Source: Ureibacillus sinduriensis BLB-1 = JCM 15800
Lineage (GTDB): Bacteria; Bacillota; Bacilli; Bacillales_A; Planococcaceae
DNA length: 64,000 nucleotides
NCBI RefSeq assembly: GCF_000772955.1
Contig: NZ_JPVO01000053.1
Span: 62,001 to 126,000, forward strand
Direction: 5' to 3'
How positions within the stretch are numbered: the first letter of the stretch is position 1; each line of letters starts with the position of its first letter. The translations under genes and the position numbers were made by a program. Positions 35,567 to 43,187 of the stretch are shown piece after piece. Below the pieces are notes generated by a model, which saw only the letters and a program-made list of their open reading frames with translations, searched no databases and had not been told where the DNA came from.

Positions 35567-35794
35567 TTGACACAAGTATTGGTATTAAAGTTTGATGCGG
35601 GAAACGGCAAAACGATGACATTGACCGTAGATGAACCAAGGGATAACCTAACTCCAACGGAAGTTGAAGATGTCATGCAAAAAATTATTGCTTCAAATAT
35701 TTTTCACCATAGCGGAAGCAGTCTGATTGCTATAAACCAAGCACGAATTGTGGAACGTACGGTCTCTGAAATTCAATTCATTGATAGGAATTAA
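35567..35794 (+). CDS. DUF2922 small protein
   Basis: 75 residues from TTG 35567 behind AAAGGGAAG. LVLKFDAGNGKTMTLTVDEP and PTEVEDVMQKIIASNIF match DUF2922, the usual partner of DUF1659. Function unknown. It is 26 bases after the DUF1659 gene and almost surely on the same transcript. A terminator-like hairpin separates it from the YvrJ gene. Confidence 0.85.
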   Translation: MTQVLVLKFDAGNGKTMTLTVDEPRDNLTPTEVEDVMQKIIASNIFHHSGSSLIAINQARIVERTVSEIQFIDRN

Positions 35795-35805
35795 TGAATA
35801 AGAGT

Positions 35806-35847
35806 CAGTCGACAAAATCCTTTGCAGGTTTTGTCGGCTTTCTCTTT
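35806..35847 (+). terminator. Hairpin between DUF2922 and YvrJ genes
   Basis: TCGACAAAATCC and GGTTTTGTCGGC pair around TTTGCA, followed by TTTCTCTTT. It may end transcription or only reduce YvrJ expression. Confidence 0.65.
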
Positions 35848-35873
35848 AGTATAAACTTGAAGGAGGGGTTGAT

Positions 35874-36002
35874 TTGGAAGAATGGGTTCGTTTCATTCAA
35901 GAAATAGGTTTTCCAATCGTGGTTTCTTTTTATTTGTTGTACCGCATTGAAACCAAGCTTGAAGCAATACACTCCGTTCTCGTTTCAATCAATCATCAAT
36001 AA
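35874..36002 (+). CDS. YvrJ-family membrane peptide (42 residues)
   Basis: 42 residues from TTG 35874 behind GAAGGAGGGG. WVRFIQEIGFPIVVSFYLLYRIETKLEAI is the YvrJ family pattern: one membrane segment with the GFPIVV core and a short charged tail. These peptides usually lie beside DUF1659 and DUF2922 genes, as here. The function is unknown. It is too short for routine gene finding. Confidence 0.85.
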   Translation: MEEWVRFIQEIGFPIVVSFYLLYRIETKLEAIHSVLVSINHQ

Positions 36003-36127
36003 TCTATAAGTTCAATTCAAATTGCAAGATGTGTTTCAGTCACAAATTTGTTCGATATGTACGATTTGATTGGTTGTGTGTCTCCAAATATTCCGATAAG
36101 ATGATAGAGGGAAAGAGGAGTTGAATA

Positions 36128-36733
36128 ATGGTGAAGAAGAAATTAATAGGTCTTTTCGGAATACTGATACTTTCTGTAGTATTAAGTGCATGCAGCAATT
36201 ATAAATTTAAAGCAGATACAGAATACGTGATTGAAGATTTCACTGTAACCAACCATAAAGGTGAAGAAGTATCTCTGGATACCTTTAAAGGAAAGCCTTG
36301 GTTAGCTATGTTCATTTTTACGAATTGTACAACGATTTGTCAGCCGATGACATTCAATATGACTGAAATTCAAGCAGCATTGAAAGAACGTGGAGTAGAA
36401 GATTATAATATTGTTGGATTCTCTGTGGATCCTGCAAATGATACACCTGAAGTGTTATCTGGATATCTAAGTCATTTCACGCTAACAGATGAATCTAAAT
36501 GGAACTTAGTGACGGGTTATGACCAAAAGTGGATCGAACAATTCGCTTTAAACTCTTTCAAATCATTGGTAAAAATGCCGACTGAAGGAGATCAGGTTAT
36601 ACATGGCTCCAGCTTTTACCTAGTCGATGAAAATGGCGTGGCCGTCAAAAGCTATGCAGGTTCTGAGGATGTACCGGTGGATACAATTGCCATTGATATC
36701 GAAACTTTAATTGAAGAACGGTTAGGAAAATAA
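36128..36733 (+). CDS. Sco1/SenC/PrrC-family copper-binding lipoprotein (YpmQ-like)
   Basis: 201 residues. The lipobox LSAC gives a lipid-modified C22, so the mature protein is anchored on the outer face of the membrane. A thioredoxin fold carries the copper ligands C67-x3-C71 in NCTTIC and H159 in VIHGSS. Sco proteins deliver copper to the CuA centre of cytochrome c oxidase. AAGAGGAG precedes the ATG. It is near the ccd genes, which fits a respiratory role. Transcription runs into repeat element B. Confidence 0.92.
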   Translation: MVKKKLIGLFGILILSVVLSACSNYKFKADTEYVIEDFTVTNHKGEEVSLDTFKGKPWLAMFIFTNCTTICQPMTFNMTEIQAALKERGVEDYNIVGFSVDPANDTPEVLSGYLSHFTLTDESKWNLVTGYDQKWIEQFALNSFKSLVKMPTEGDQVIHGSSFYLVDENGVAVKSYAGSEDVPVDTIAIDIETLIEERLGK

Positions 36734-36744
36734 AATGAATTTAA

Positions 36745-36771
36745 AAAGCCAGAATTCTTATAATTTGGCTT
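36745..36771 (+). terminator. Hairpin after the Sco-like gene, lacking a T-tract
   Basis: AAGCC-A-AATT arms pair across CTTAT with GGCTT, but the next bases are CTGTGTG instead of T. Element B begins at once, so the original T-tract may have been displaced. Confidence 0.6.
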
Positions 36772-36774
36772 CTG

Positions 36775-36979
36775 TGTGTAGGCAATGTCGATATTTGACA
36801 ACGTCTACACATTTTTTTGGGGGGTTCTTTCTATAAATGAAAGATTATTACCCAGACAGTCGAGGAAACGCATCGGATACAAGATGGACAAGTAAGTGTA
36901 GTCCTGACTAGTGAGATGTTTGTGACGGGGTGGATCGTGACAACCAACGCGAGATCCAAGCGTTTATCAACAGTCTGAA
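36775..36979 (+). repeat. Repeat element, copy B
   Basis: It starts with a hairpin (GTGTAG...CTACAC with TGTC/GACA core) and a T7 run at 36812. The body is the most diverged copy in the middle, but its ends are clear: ATTACCCAGAC at 36848-36858 and GCGTTTATCAACAGTCTGAA at its end. Outer arms CAGAC/GTCTG and AAACGC/GCGTTT pair. It lies about 40 bases after the Sco-like gene in the same orientation. From 36980 to 37100 nothing else is seen. Confidence 0.75.
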
Positions 36980-37100
36980 GGTCAACTTTTTAGAGTCTGC
37001 ATTATATTGTTCAACATATATTTGATGCATCGAATCCGTGATAATACAGTTAGAGCCTTGATGGAACCTACAAACATATGTGTCCCATATAAAGGGATTA

Positions 37101-37138
37101 AAAAAAGCATGCAATTCATTTAGTTGCATGCTTTTTTA
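37101..37138. terminator. Bidirectional terminator
   Basis: AAAAAAGCATGCAA and TTGCATGCTTTTTT form a perfect stem around a short loop. It serves metI on the minus strand. Confidence 0.85.
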
Positions 37139-37164
37139 TTATTTAACCCGAACTTAAGGGTGAT

Positions 37165-38274
37165 TTATTGAAATTCTGTTCTTAACTGTTCGAATACTTG
37201 ATTTAAATCGGCGATGATGTCCTCGGTTTCTTCTATACCAACAGAAAAGCGGAGTAAACGATCATCCACGCCACGAGCAATACGTTCTTCGTATGGAATG
37301 TCTGCATGTGTTTGAGTGGCAGGGTATGTAATAAAGCTTTCAACTCCGCCCAGGCTCTCTGCAAATGTAATCAATTGAATTTTTTGAAGAAATGGATTTA
37401 TCATCTCGGCACTCTTTAAGCGGAAAGAAAGCATACCGCCTTTGCCAGTGTATAGCACATCTGTAACTAGTGGCTCTGTTTCTAAATAAGCGGCTACTTT
37501 TTTGGCGTTTGAATCATGCTGTTTCAAACGCAAATGCATTGTCTTCAAACCACGGATTACTAACCAACTATCCATCGGTGACAGCACCAGTCCCACCCCG
37601 TTATGTGCAAATGCCAGCTTTTCACATAATTCTTTTCCTTTTGCCACTACTAAACCTGCTAATACATCGTTATGTCCTGCAATATACTTCGTTGCACTAT
37701 GAAGTACAATGTCGGCGCCATGTTTGATAGGTCGTTGGAAGTATGGAGTATAGAAAGTGTTGTCTACAATAAATAGCAAATTATGTTGTTTGCATATACT
37801 TGCAAAGCTGTCGAGATTGAATTCAATCATCAACGGGTTTGTCGGTGTCTCCAAAAGAATTGCTTTTGTATTTTCATTAATTAATCCTTCCACATCTTCC
37901 AGTGAGGAGAAATAGACAGGATTAATATTATAGGTTTCACCGAACGTTTTTAATAATCGATATGTACCGCCATAAATATCGTCCGGAACGATAATTTCAT
38001 CACCGGGCTTGAATAGAGATAAGATGAGCTGTACTGCGGCCATCCCGGAGCTGCATGCAAAAGCTGCATCCCCATTTTCCAAGTCGGCAATACCATTTTC
38101 CAAAATCTCACGTGTAGGATTTTTCGTGCGGGTATAGTCATAGCCAGTGGATTGTCCAATTCCAGCATGCTTATACGCTGTTGACATGTAGATTGGAGGA
38201 TTGACAGCTCCTGTTTTAGGATCGCTTAAGTTACCTAATTGCACTAGTTTCGTTTCGATTGAACGTTTCGTCAC
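37165..38274 (-). CDS. metI: Cystathionine gamma-synthase/O-acetylhomoserine thiolyase, MetI-like
   Basis: 369 residues, a PLP enzyme of the Cys/Met metabolism family. It joins activated homoserine to cysteine or sulfide for methionine synthesis. Close to B. subtilis MetI: ETKLVQLGN at the start, IYMSTAYKHAGIGQSTGYDY, TRTKNPTRE, SATKYIAGHND with the PLP lysine, and ESLGGVESFITYPATQTH. I choose GTG 38274, which matches the MetI start; the frame reaches an ATG at 38304 without a ribosome site. Unlike in B. subtilis there is no metC beside it and no S-box riboswitch in the short upstream gap. Confidence 0.9.
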   Translation of the reverse strand: MTKRSIETKLVQLGNLSDPKTGAVNPPIYMSTAYKHAGIGQSTGYDYTRTKNPTREILENGIADLENGDAAFACSSGMAAVQLILSLFKPGDEIIVPDDIYGGTYRLLKTFGETYNINPVYFSSLEDVEGLINENTKAILLETPTNPLMIEFNLDSFASICKQHNLLFIVDNTFYTPYFQRPIKHGADIVLHSATKYIAGHNDVLAGLVVAKGKELCEKLAFAHNGVGLVLSPMDSWLVIRGLKTMHLRLKQHDSNAKKVAAYLETEPLVTDVLYTGKGGMLSFRLKSAEMINPFLQKIQLITFAESLGGVESFITYPATQTHADIPYEERIARGVDDRLLRFSVGIEETEDIIADLNQVFEQLRTEFQ

Positions 38275-38425
38275 TTTTCTCACTCTTTTCTTAAATACAT
38301 TCACACAATATTGTGATATATCAATTTTATTGATTATTAATACAATTTATCATGTTAAAGTGCTGAAGACAATACTCTCCGTGCAGAATTAATTAGTTAT
38401 ACCTCAAAAATCAATAAAAATTAAT

Positions 38426-38461
38426 AAAAGGGCGGAGAAACCGTTTCGGTTAGCGCCGCCT
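38426..38461 (-). terminator. Terminator hairpin for mscL
   Basis: On the minus strand GGCGG-CGCTAACCG and CGGTTTCT-CCGCC form an interrupted stem, followed by CTTTTATT. It lies seven bases after the mscL stop. Confidence 0.7.
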
Positions 38462-38467
38462 CATTTT

Positions 38468-38860
38468 TTATGCTTGTTGTTTTTTCAGCAAGTCTCTGAT
38501 TTCCTTTAAAAGTTCTTCTTTCGAATCCAATTCCGGTGTTGCAGGTTCTTCTGCAACTTCCTCTTTCTTTTTGCGGTTGATTCGATTAATGATTCGGAGG
38601 GCCATAAAGATTGAAAAGGCGATAATTAAAAAATCGAGTATCGATTGAATAAAGACACCCAATTTCACTTGAGCTTCACCAGAACCAAACATAAAACTTT
38701 CAGTTAGATCAATTCCGCCTGTCAACACTCCGACAATAGGCATAATAACGTTTTCAACCAGAGAGGTGACAATTTTACCGAAAGCACCTCCGATCACAAC
38801 CCCGATTGCCAGATCAAGTATATTTCCCTTCATTGCAAATTCTTTGAATTCGTTCCACAT
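38468..38860 (-). CDS. mscL: Large-conductance mechanosensitive channel
   Basis: 130 residues, a pentameric membrane channel that opens under hypo-osmotic stress. Signatures: [24 protein letters not shown], the first helix with [18 protein letters not shown], and a second helix [19 protein letters not shown], ending in a charged helix ([14 protein letters not shown]). I choose ATG 38860 after AAGGAGATGCTAAAA; an ATG seven codons earlier lacks a site. Single gene. Confidence 0.96.
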   Translation of the reverse strand: MWNEFKEFAMKGNILDLAIGVVIGGAFGKIVTSLVENVIMPIVGVLTGGIDLTESFMFGSGEAQVKLGVFIQSILDFLIIAFSIFMALRIINRINRKKKEEVAEEPATPELDSKEELLKEIRDLLKKQQA

Positions 38861-39002
38861 TTTTAGCATCTCCTTGCACATTCATATTTACTTAGTATAA
38901 AATTGTATTTTCAAAGAATCTACAAATCATTCATATAATTGCTTTTAAACATACCGAAAGTCATAAAAACATTAACGAAACTACTGTGGGTGTCAAATAA
39001 GG

Positions 39003-39689
39003 ATGAATCATAAAAAAAAGAAGAGAAAAAAACCATTATTAAGTGCGGGTGTAAAAATATTCCTAATCATGTTATTAATCCCCATCTCGATTATCGTTTA
39101 TTCACTCGTCTTCCTTACATGGGAGAACATAAGGAATTTGCCCATAATCCAAAACCTATCTCCAAATGAAATGGAAAACGTCCAAGAGGATTTTGATCTT
39201 CAAATACCAGAGGAATATATCCCTGTTTATATGTCTGCAGCGGAAACCTATAGTATCCCTTGGACACTTTTGGCTGCTCATCATCGTGTGGAAACAAGAT
39301 TTTCTACAATGAAATCCCTAGTGTCGCCCGTTGGTGCGGAAGGGCATATGCAATTTATGCCTTGCACATTTGTCGGCTGGAGTCATCCGACATGTTCGGG
39401 TTTGGGTGAAGGCGACATACCAGAAGAAGAAAAAACAGATCCTAAAATCATTGAAAAATATGGTGGATACGGTGTTGATGCAAATGGGGATGGTATTGCA
39501 GATCCATTTGATATTGAGGATGCAATTTTTAGTGCAGCAAATTATCTATCCCAATCAGGCGCCTCAAAAGGGGAATTGAAAAAGGCAATATTCAATTATA
39601 ACCATAGTGAAGAGTATGTGGATAATATTTTATACTACTACCATCAATATGAGGAACTTAGTGGTGAATTGATCCAAAAGGTTTATTGA
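39003..39689 (+). CDS. Membrane-anchored lytic transglycosylase (SLT-like)
   Basis: 228 residues. A Lys-rich start and one membrane segment (about 14-38) anchor it; the rest is outside. The transglycosylase domain has the catalytic Glu in AAHHRVETRF, the GAEGHMQFMPCTFVGW motif and DIEDAIFSAANYL with a following Asn-Tyr-Asn-His. This matches the Slt/CwlT-type N-terminal domain. It cleaves peptidoglycan glycan strands. Its ribosome site is poor (AAGG directly before the ATG), so expression may be low. Confidence 0.85.
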   Translation: MNHKKKKRKKPLLSAGVKIFLIMLLIPISIIVYSLVFLTWENIRNLPIIQNLSPNEMENVQEDFDLQIPEEYIPVYMSAAETYSIPWTLLAAHHRVETRFSTMKSLVSPVGAEGHMQFMPCTFVGWSHPTCSGLGEGDIPEEEKTDPKIIEKYGGYGVDANGDGIADPFDIEDAIFSAANYLSQSGASKGELKKAIFNYNHSEEYVDNILYYYHQYEELSGELIQKVY

Positions 39690-39720
39690 CATTGACCAGA
39701 TTGTGCCTTTTGGCAACTTA

Positions 39721-39758
39721 AAAAAACCCAACTGCTGTTTAATGCAGTTGGGTTTTTT
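39721..39758. terminator. Bidirectional terminator
   Basis: AAAAAACCCAACTGC and GCAGTTGGGTTTTTT form a perfect stem around TGTTTAAT. It serves the transglycosylase and the converging GlsB-like gene. Confidence 0.9.
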
Positions 39759-39769
39759 ACTTCATTCAT

Positions 39770-40027
39770 TCAAGTTGCTTTACGCATTGAACGCATGATT
39801 AAGCTTACGATAAAGATAAGAACGATTGCACCAATTAGAGCAGGGAAGACGTGGAAATCAGAGACTTGCCAACCCCAGTTTCCTAAAACTGCACTACCTA
39901 TCCAAGAACCAACAATCCCTGCTACGATATTACCAATAATTCCACCAGGAACATCTCTACCGATAATCACTCCTGCTAACCAACCTAGTACTCCACCAAT
40001 AATTAAATACCAAATGAAACTCATCAT
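39770..40027 (-). CDS. GlsB/YeaQ/YmgE-family small membrane protein
   Basis: 85 residues with three Gly-rich membrane segments: FIWYLIIGGVLGWLAGVIIG, GGIIGNIVAGIVGSWIG and FPALIGAIVLIFIVSLI. This is the transglycosylase-associated family, often stress-induced; the name is historical and no enzyme activity is known. AAGGAG lies 11 bases before the first ATG. Two consecutive ATGs occur at 40027 and 40024. Confidence 0.9.
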   Translation of the reverse strand: MMSFIWYLIIGGVLGWLAGVIIGRDVPGGIIGNIVAGIVGSWIGSAVLGNWGWQVSDFHVFPALIGAIVLIFIVSLIMRSMRKAT

Positions 40028-40244
40028 ATGATTGTCAACTCCTTTTTCTTTATTAAAAGCGTGTAGTAACTTATATCCATAATTCCGTAAGGTTAAACTT
40101 AATTAATTTACACGTACTAGTTAATACAGCTTTTCAATATGTAATATGCACAATTTTTAGTAAACAAATGCATAAAGATTTTCTGTTAAGATTAATATTT
40201 ATAGCTTCTAAAAAATATGATGTTCACAATTTGTTCAAAATATT

Positions 40245-40273
40245 TTGATTTTTCAAAAACAAAGGAGTATAAT
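40245..40273 (+). promoter_or_regulatory. Promoter for a small membrane peptide
   Basis: TTGATT (40245-40250), 17 bases, TATAAT (40268-40273): a good sigma-A promoter, with the ribosome site and start about 35-45 bases downstream. Confidence 0.65.
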
Positions 40274-40317
40274 TTCTTCAAGCAGTAAAAATAATCTATT
40301 ATAATGAGGTGTTTTAT

Positions 40318-40425
40318 ATGAACATGAAAGTAATGAAAAAGTTAAATCGCCAAGGATTTGCTATTGCTTTGCTCCACGCCGTCATATTGCTAAACCTCTC
40401 ATTTGATCTGTTATATGTGAACTAA
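40318..40425 (+). CDS. Putative 35-residue membrane peptide
   Basis: 35 residues, MNMKVMKKLNRQGF then a hydrophobic stretch AIALLHAVILLNLSFDLLYV. GAGGTG lies six bases before the ATG and a good promoter is 45 bases upstream. No known family. A basic head and single hydrophobic helix would fit a membrane peptide. It is followed by a hairpin and then repeat element C. Confidence 0.55.
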   Translation: MNMKVMKKLNRQGFAIALLHAVILLNLSFDLLYVN

Positions 40426-40438
40426 AAAAATCTAGAAG

Positions 40439-40463
40439 AGCCTAGCTTAACATAGCTAGGCTT
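40439..40463 (+). repeat. Direct repeat left of element C (hairpin)
   Basis: A 25-base sequence with arms AGCCTAGCT and AGCTAGGCT, a terminator-like hairpin without a T-tract. It recurs at 40666-40690 with one mismatch. Confidence 0.85.
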
Positions 40464-40466
40464 CAG

Positions 40467-40666
40467 CGTTTAGACAAAGTCGATCTTCGACTTTGACTAA
40501 ACGTTTTTTTAGGATTTTTCCTTCAATGAAAGTTTATCCAGACTGTCTTGAAAACGCTTGGCAGACAAGGCGGGCAGTCGAGTGAAGAGATGAATAGAAC
40601 AAAACGTTCATGAGGGGACGAACGAGACAACTAACGCAGGATGAAAGCGTTTGGCAACAGTCTGAA
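40467..40666 (+). repeat. Repeat element, copy C
   Basis: The hairpin has arms CGTTTAGACAAAGTCGA and its near-complement, then T7. The body is nearly the same as copy A. Its ends form the clearest stem of the family: CAGACTGT (40539-40546) with ACAGTCTG (40657-40664), and AAACGCTT (40552-40559) with AAGCGTTT (40645-40652). An inner hairpin CGTTC/GAACG lies in between. It follows the 35-residue peptide gene in the same orientation and is bracketed by direct repeats. Confidence 0.88.
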
Positions 40667-40690
40667 GCCTAGCTTAGCATAGCTAGGCTT
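40666..40690 (+). repeat. Direct repeat right of element C (hairpin)
   Basis: Same 25-base hairpin as at 40439-40463, one substitution, here followed by TATTAATT. The rest of the gap up to ilvD (40691-41071) holds the ilvD promoter region. Confidence 0.85.
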
Positions 40691-40876
40691 TATTAATTAC
40701 GAAGACTTTGGAATCTTACACCTCTATGGTACTAAAGTCGATTTTAAAAACGCAATGAACAATAGTACGTGTATGGAAGTTCACGGTAAAAGTATTTATT
40801 GCAATTTTGTGAAAAAATTAACTAAAACAGAAAAATATATACAATAGCAAGTATGTAAACGATTTCATTATTTATG

Positions 40877-40943
40877 AATTTTTAGAATTTTATAAATAAT
40901 TGCAAAAATCATATTGACTATGCACTCTTTTTTGTACTATGAT
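40877..40943 (+). promoter_or_regulatory. ilvD promoter with candidate CodY box
   Basis: TTGACT (40914-40919), 18 bases, TATGAT (40938-40943) is a likely sigma-A promoter. AATTTTTAGAATTTT at 40877-40891 matches the CodY consensus AATTTTCWGAAAATT with three mismatches and lies just upstream. CodY represses ilv genes in rich medium in related species. The site is a candidate only. Confidence 0.5.
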
Positions 40944-41071
40944 AGCAACAATTTAAGAAGTTCGTTAATTGGAAAACGAACAAAATCAAGTAAGACAATA
41001 GTGGCTGATTTAAACAATAATTCTATCTATCTCTTTTTAAAGTAATAGATATTCATGAGGGGCGTTTCAAA

Positions 41072-42742
41072 ATGAGAAGTGACATGATTAAAGTAGGGGT
41101 TGATCGTGCTCCTCACCGTAGTCTTTTATATGCTACAGGGAAAGTGAAGGCTAAAGATCTAGGAAAGCCATTTATCGGTGTATGCAATTCATATATCGAT
41201 ATCATTCCAGGACATGTACATTTACGTGGGTTTGCGGATGTGGTAAAAGAAGCGATTATTGAAGCAGGTGGAATTCCATTCGAATTTAACACGATCGGCG
41301 TTGATGATGGAATTGCGATGGGCCACATTGGTATGCGTTATTCATTGCCAAGCCGGGAATTAATTGCTGACTCGGCTGAAACAGTCATTAATGCACATTG
41401 GTTTGATGGGGTATTTTACATACCAAATTGCGATAAAATTACACCAGGAATGCTTATGGCTGCTGTACGTACAAATGTACCATCCATCTTTGTATCAGGT
41501 GGACCTATGGAAGCGGGGGTTTCCGCTTCAGGCAAGCAACTATCTTTAACATCTGTTTTTGAAGGGGTAGGAGCCCATAAATCCGGTAACATGTCTGCTG
41601 AGGAGTTGCTGGATATCGAGAATAATGCATGTCCAACATGCGGTTCCTGCTCGGGGATGTTTACAGCCAACTCAATGAACTGCTTAATGGAAATGCTTGG
41701 GGTAGCTCTTCCCGGGAACGGTACGATTGTGGCAACAAGTGAACAGCGCCATGAACTAATTAAAGAAGCGGCCAAACAATTGGTCCGCATGGTCAAAGAA
41801 GATATTAAGCCTCGAGATATCATCACTAAAGAGGCGATCGACGATGCTTTTGCTTTGGATATGGCAATGGGTGGATCCACCAATACGGTTCTCCATACTT
41901 TAGCGATTGCAAACGAAGCGGAAATAGATTACAACCTGGAAGATATTAACGCGGTTGCTTCACGTGTTCCTTACTTGGCTAAAATTATGCCCGCATCCGA
42001 TATTTCAATGGATGATATAAATAAAGCGGGCGGTGTCAGTTCTATCATCAATGAGTTAACAAAGATACCTGGAGCAATTCATCCAGATCGAATTACGGTG
42101 GCTGGGCAAACAATGCGTGAACTTGTGAAAGACCATAGGATAACGAATGACCAAGTGATTCGTACAGTAGATAATCCATATAGTCCAGTCGGTGGTTTAT
42201 CGGTGCTGTTTGGCAACCTTGCACCTGAAGGTTCTGTTATTAAGGTAGGGGCTGTTGATCCTTCAATCCAAACTTTTGTTGGAGATGCTATTGTGTTTGA
42301 TTCGCAAGATGAAGCACAAGCCGCAATAGATGAAGGGATAGTGAAAGAAGGGCATGTGGTTGTCATACGCTATGAAGGGCCAAAAGGTGGACCGGGTATG
42401 CCTGAAATGCTCGCGCCAACATCAGCAATTATGGGGCGCGGCTTGGGAACGAAGGTAGCTTTGATTACAGATGGACGTTTTAGCGGGGCATCCCGTGGTA
42501 TTTCAATTGGTCACATTTCACCTGAAGCAGCTGAAGGCGGTCCAATTGCACTAATCGAGAACGGTGATAAAATTATCATTGACTTGCCGAACAGAACGAT
42601 AAATTTAGATGTATCAGAAGAAGTATTATCTGAACGTCGTAAGAGCTTAAAGCCATTTGAGCCAAAAATTAAAACTGGTTGGCTGGCAAGATATTCAAAA
42701 CTTGTAACAAACGCTTCTAAAGGCGGCGTAATGAAAATATAA
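41072..42742 (+). CDS. ilvD: Dihydroxy-acid dehydratase
   Basis: 556 residues. An iron-sulfur enzyme that converts dihydroxy acids to the keto acids in valine, isoleucine and leucine synthesis. The cluster cysteines are in [10 protein letters not shown] and [28 protein letters not shown] and the C-terminal region are typical. GAGGGGCG precedes the ATG. It lies before the T-box-controlled ilv-leu operon but has its own promoter, about 445 bases of leader separating the two. Confidence 0.97.
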   Translation: MRSDMIKVGVDRAPHRSLLYATGKVKAKDLGKPFIGVCNSYIDIIPGHVHLRGFADVVKEAIIEAGGIPFEFNTIGVDDGIAMGHIGMRYSLPSRELIADSAETVINAHWFDGVFYIPNCDKITPGMLMAAVRTNVPSIFVSGGPMEAGVSASGKQLSLTSVFEGVGAHKSGNMSAEELLDIENNACPTCGSCSGMFTANSMNCLMEMLGVALPGNGTIVATSEQRHELIKEAAKQLVRMVKEDIKPRDIITKEAIDDAFALDMAMGGSTNTVLHTLAIANEAEIDYNLEDINAVASRVPYLAKIMPASDISMDDINKAGGVSSIINELTKIPGAIHPDRITVAGQTMRELVKDHRITNDQVIRTVDNPYSPVGGLSVLFGNLAPEGSVIKVGAVDPSIQTFVGDAIVFDSQDEAQAAIDEGIVKEGHVVVIRYEGPKGGPGMPEMLAPTSAIMGRGLGTKVALITDGRFSGASRGISIGHISPEAAEGGPIALIENGDKIIIDLPNRTINLDVSEEVLSERRKSLKPFEPKIKTGWLARYSKLVTNASKGGVMKI

Positions 42743-42814
42743 TTCATCTGATTAAAGTTTTAATCGTATAATTGATTAAAGTGATGCTTATAAAGTTGTA
42801 AATGAATAGATTGA

Positions 42815-43160
42815 ATTCGATGATGAGGTAAAAGGGTATAGAGCCTTGTATCTACCAGAGAGTCGGTATTGCTGGAAGCCGACGATACAACTATATTCGA
42901 CATCCCCTCGGAGTGAGCTATTAAACGCTTAAGCCATTAGATAGCTCCGGGCATATTTCGAAATGCTCGTTATCAATGAATAGTCTGCCTAATCTGGTTG
43001 CATACTGAATTTTTTATCTATTTAAAATGTTCAGTACAGATAGGTAATCCTGCTATTCACGAGGTAGCTTTTTAGCTATGAACAAGGGTGGTACCATGAA
43101 AGTCTTTTTCATCCCTACGTAAAGGTTTTCTTTGCGTTGGATAAAAGGGCTTTTTTATTT
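42815..43160 (+). promoter_or_regulatory. T-box leader (isoleucine) controlling ilvB to leuD
   Basis: AGAGAGTCGGTA and GCTGGAAGCCGA mark the upper stem I. The specifier is probably ATC (Ile) at 42902-42904: GAGG (42825-42828) pairs with CCTC (42906-42909), leaving the codon and one base in the loop. The T-box core GGTGGTACCATG is at 43087-43098, with TGGT at 43089-43092. The terminator runs from about 43099 to 43159 (CGTAAAG/CTTTGCG inside ATCC/GGAT) with T6. Uncharged isoleucine tRNA would switch the operon on. Confidence 0.9.
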
Positions 43161-43187
43161 TTCTAAGATTAAGGGAGGAGTTAACAA

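Noticed and set aside
38275-38425. S-box (SAM) riboswitch before metI
   Set aside because: The roughly 150-base gap has none of the S-box conserved blocks and no terminator stem in the right place.
40467-40666. Elements A-E as insertion sequence, group II intron or tRNA-like gene
   Set aside because: No transposase or reverse transcriptase frame, no intron domain V sequence, no tRNA cloverleaf; at about 200 bases it is too small, though a non-autonomous form cannot be excluded.
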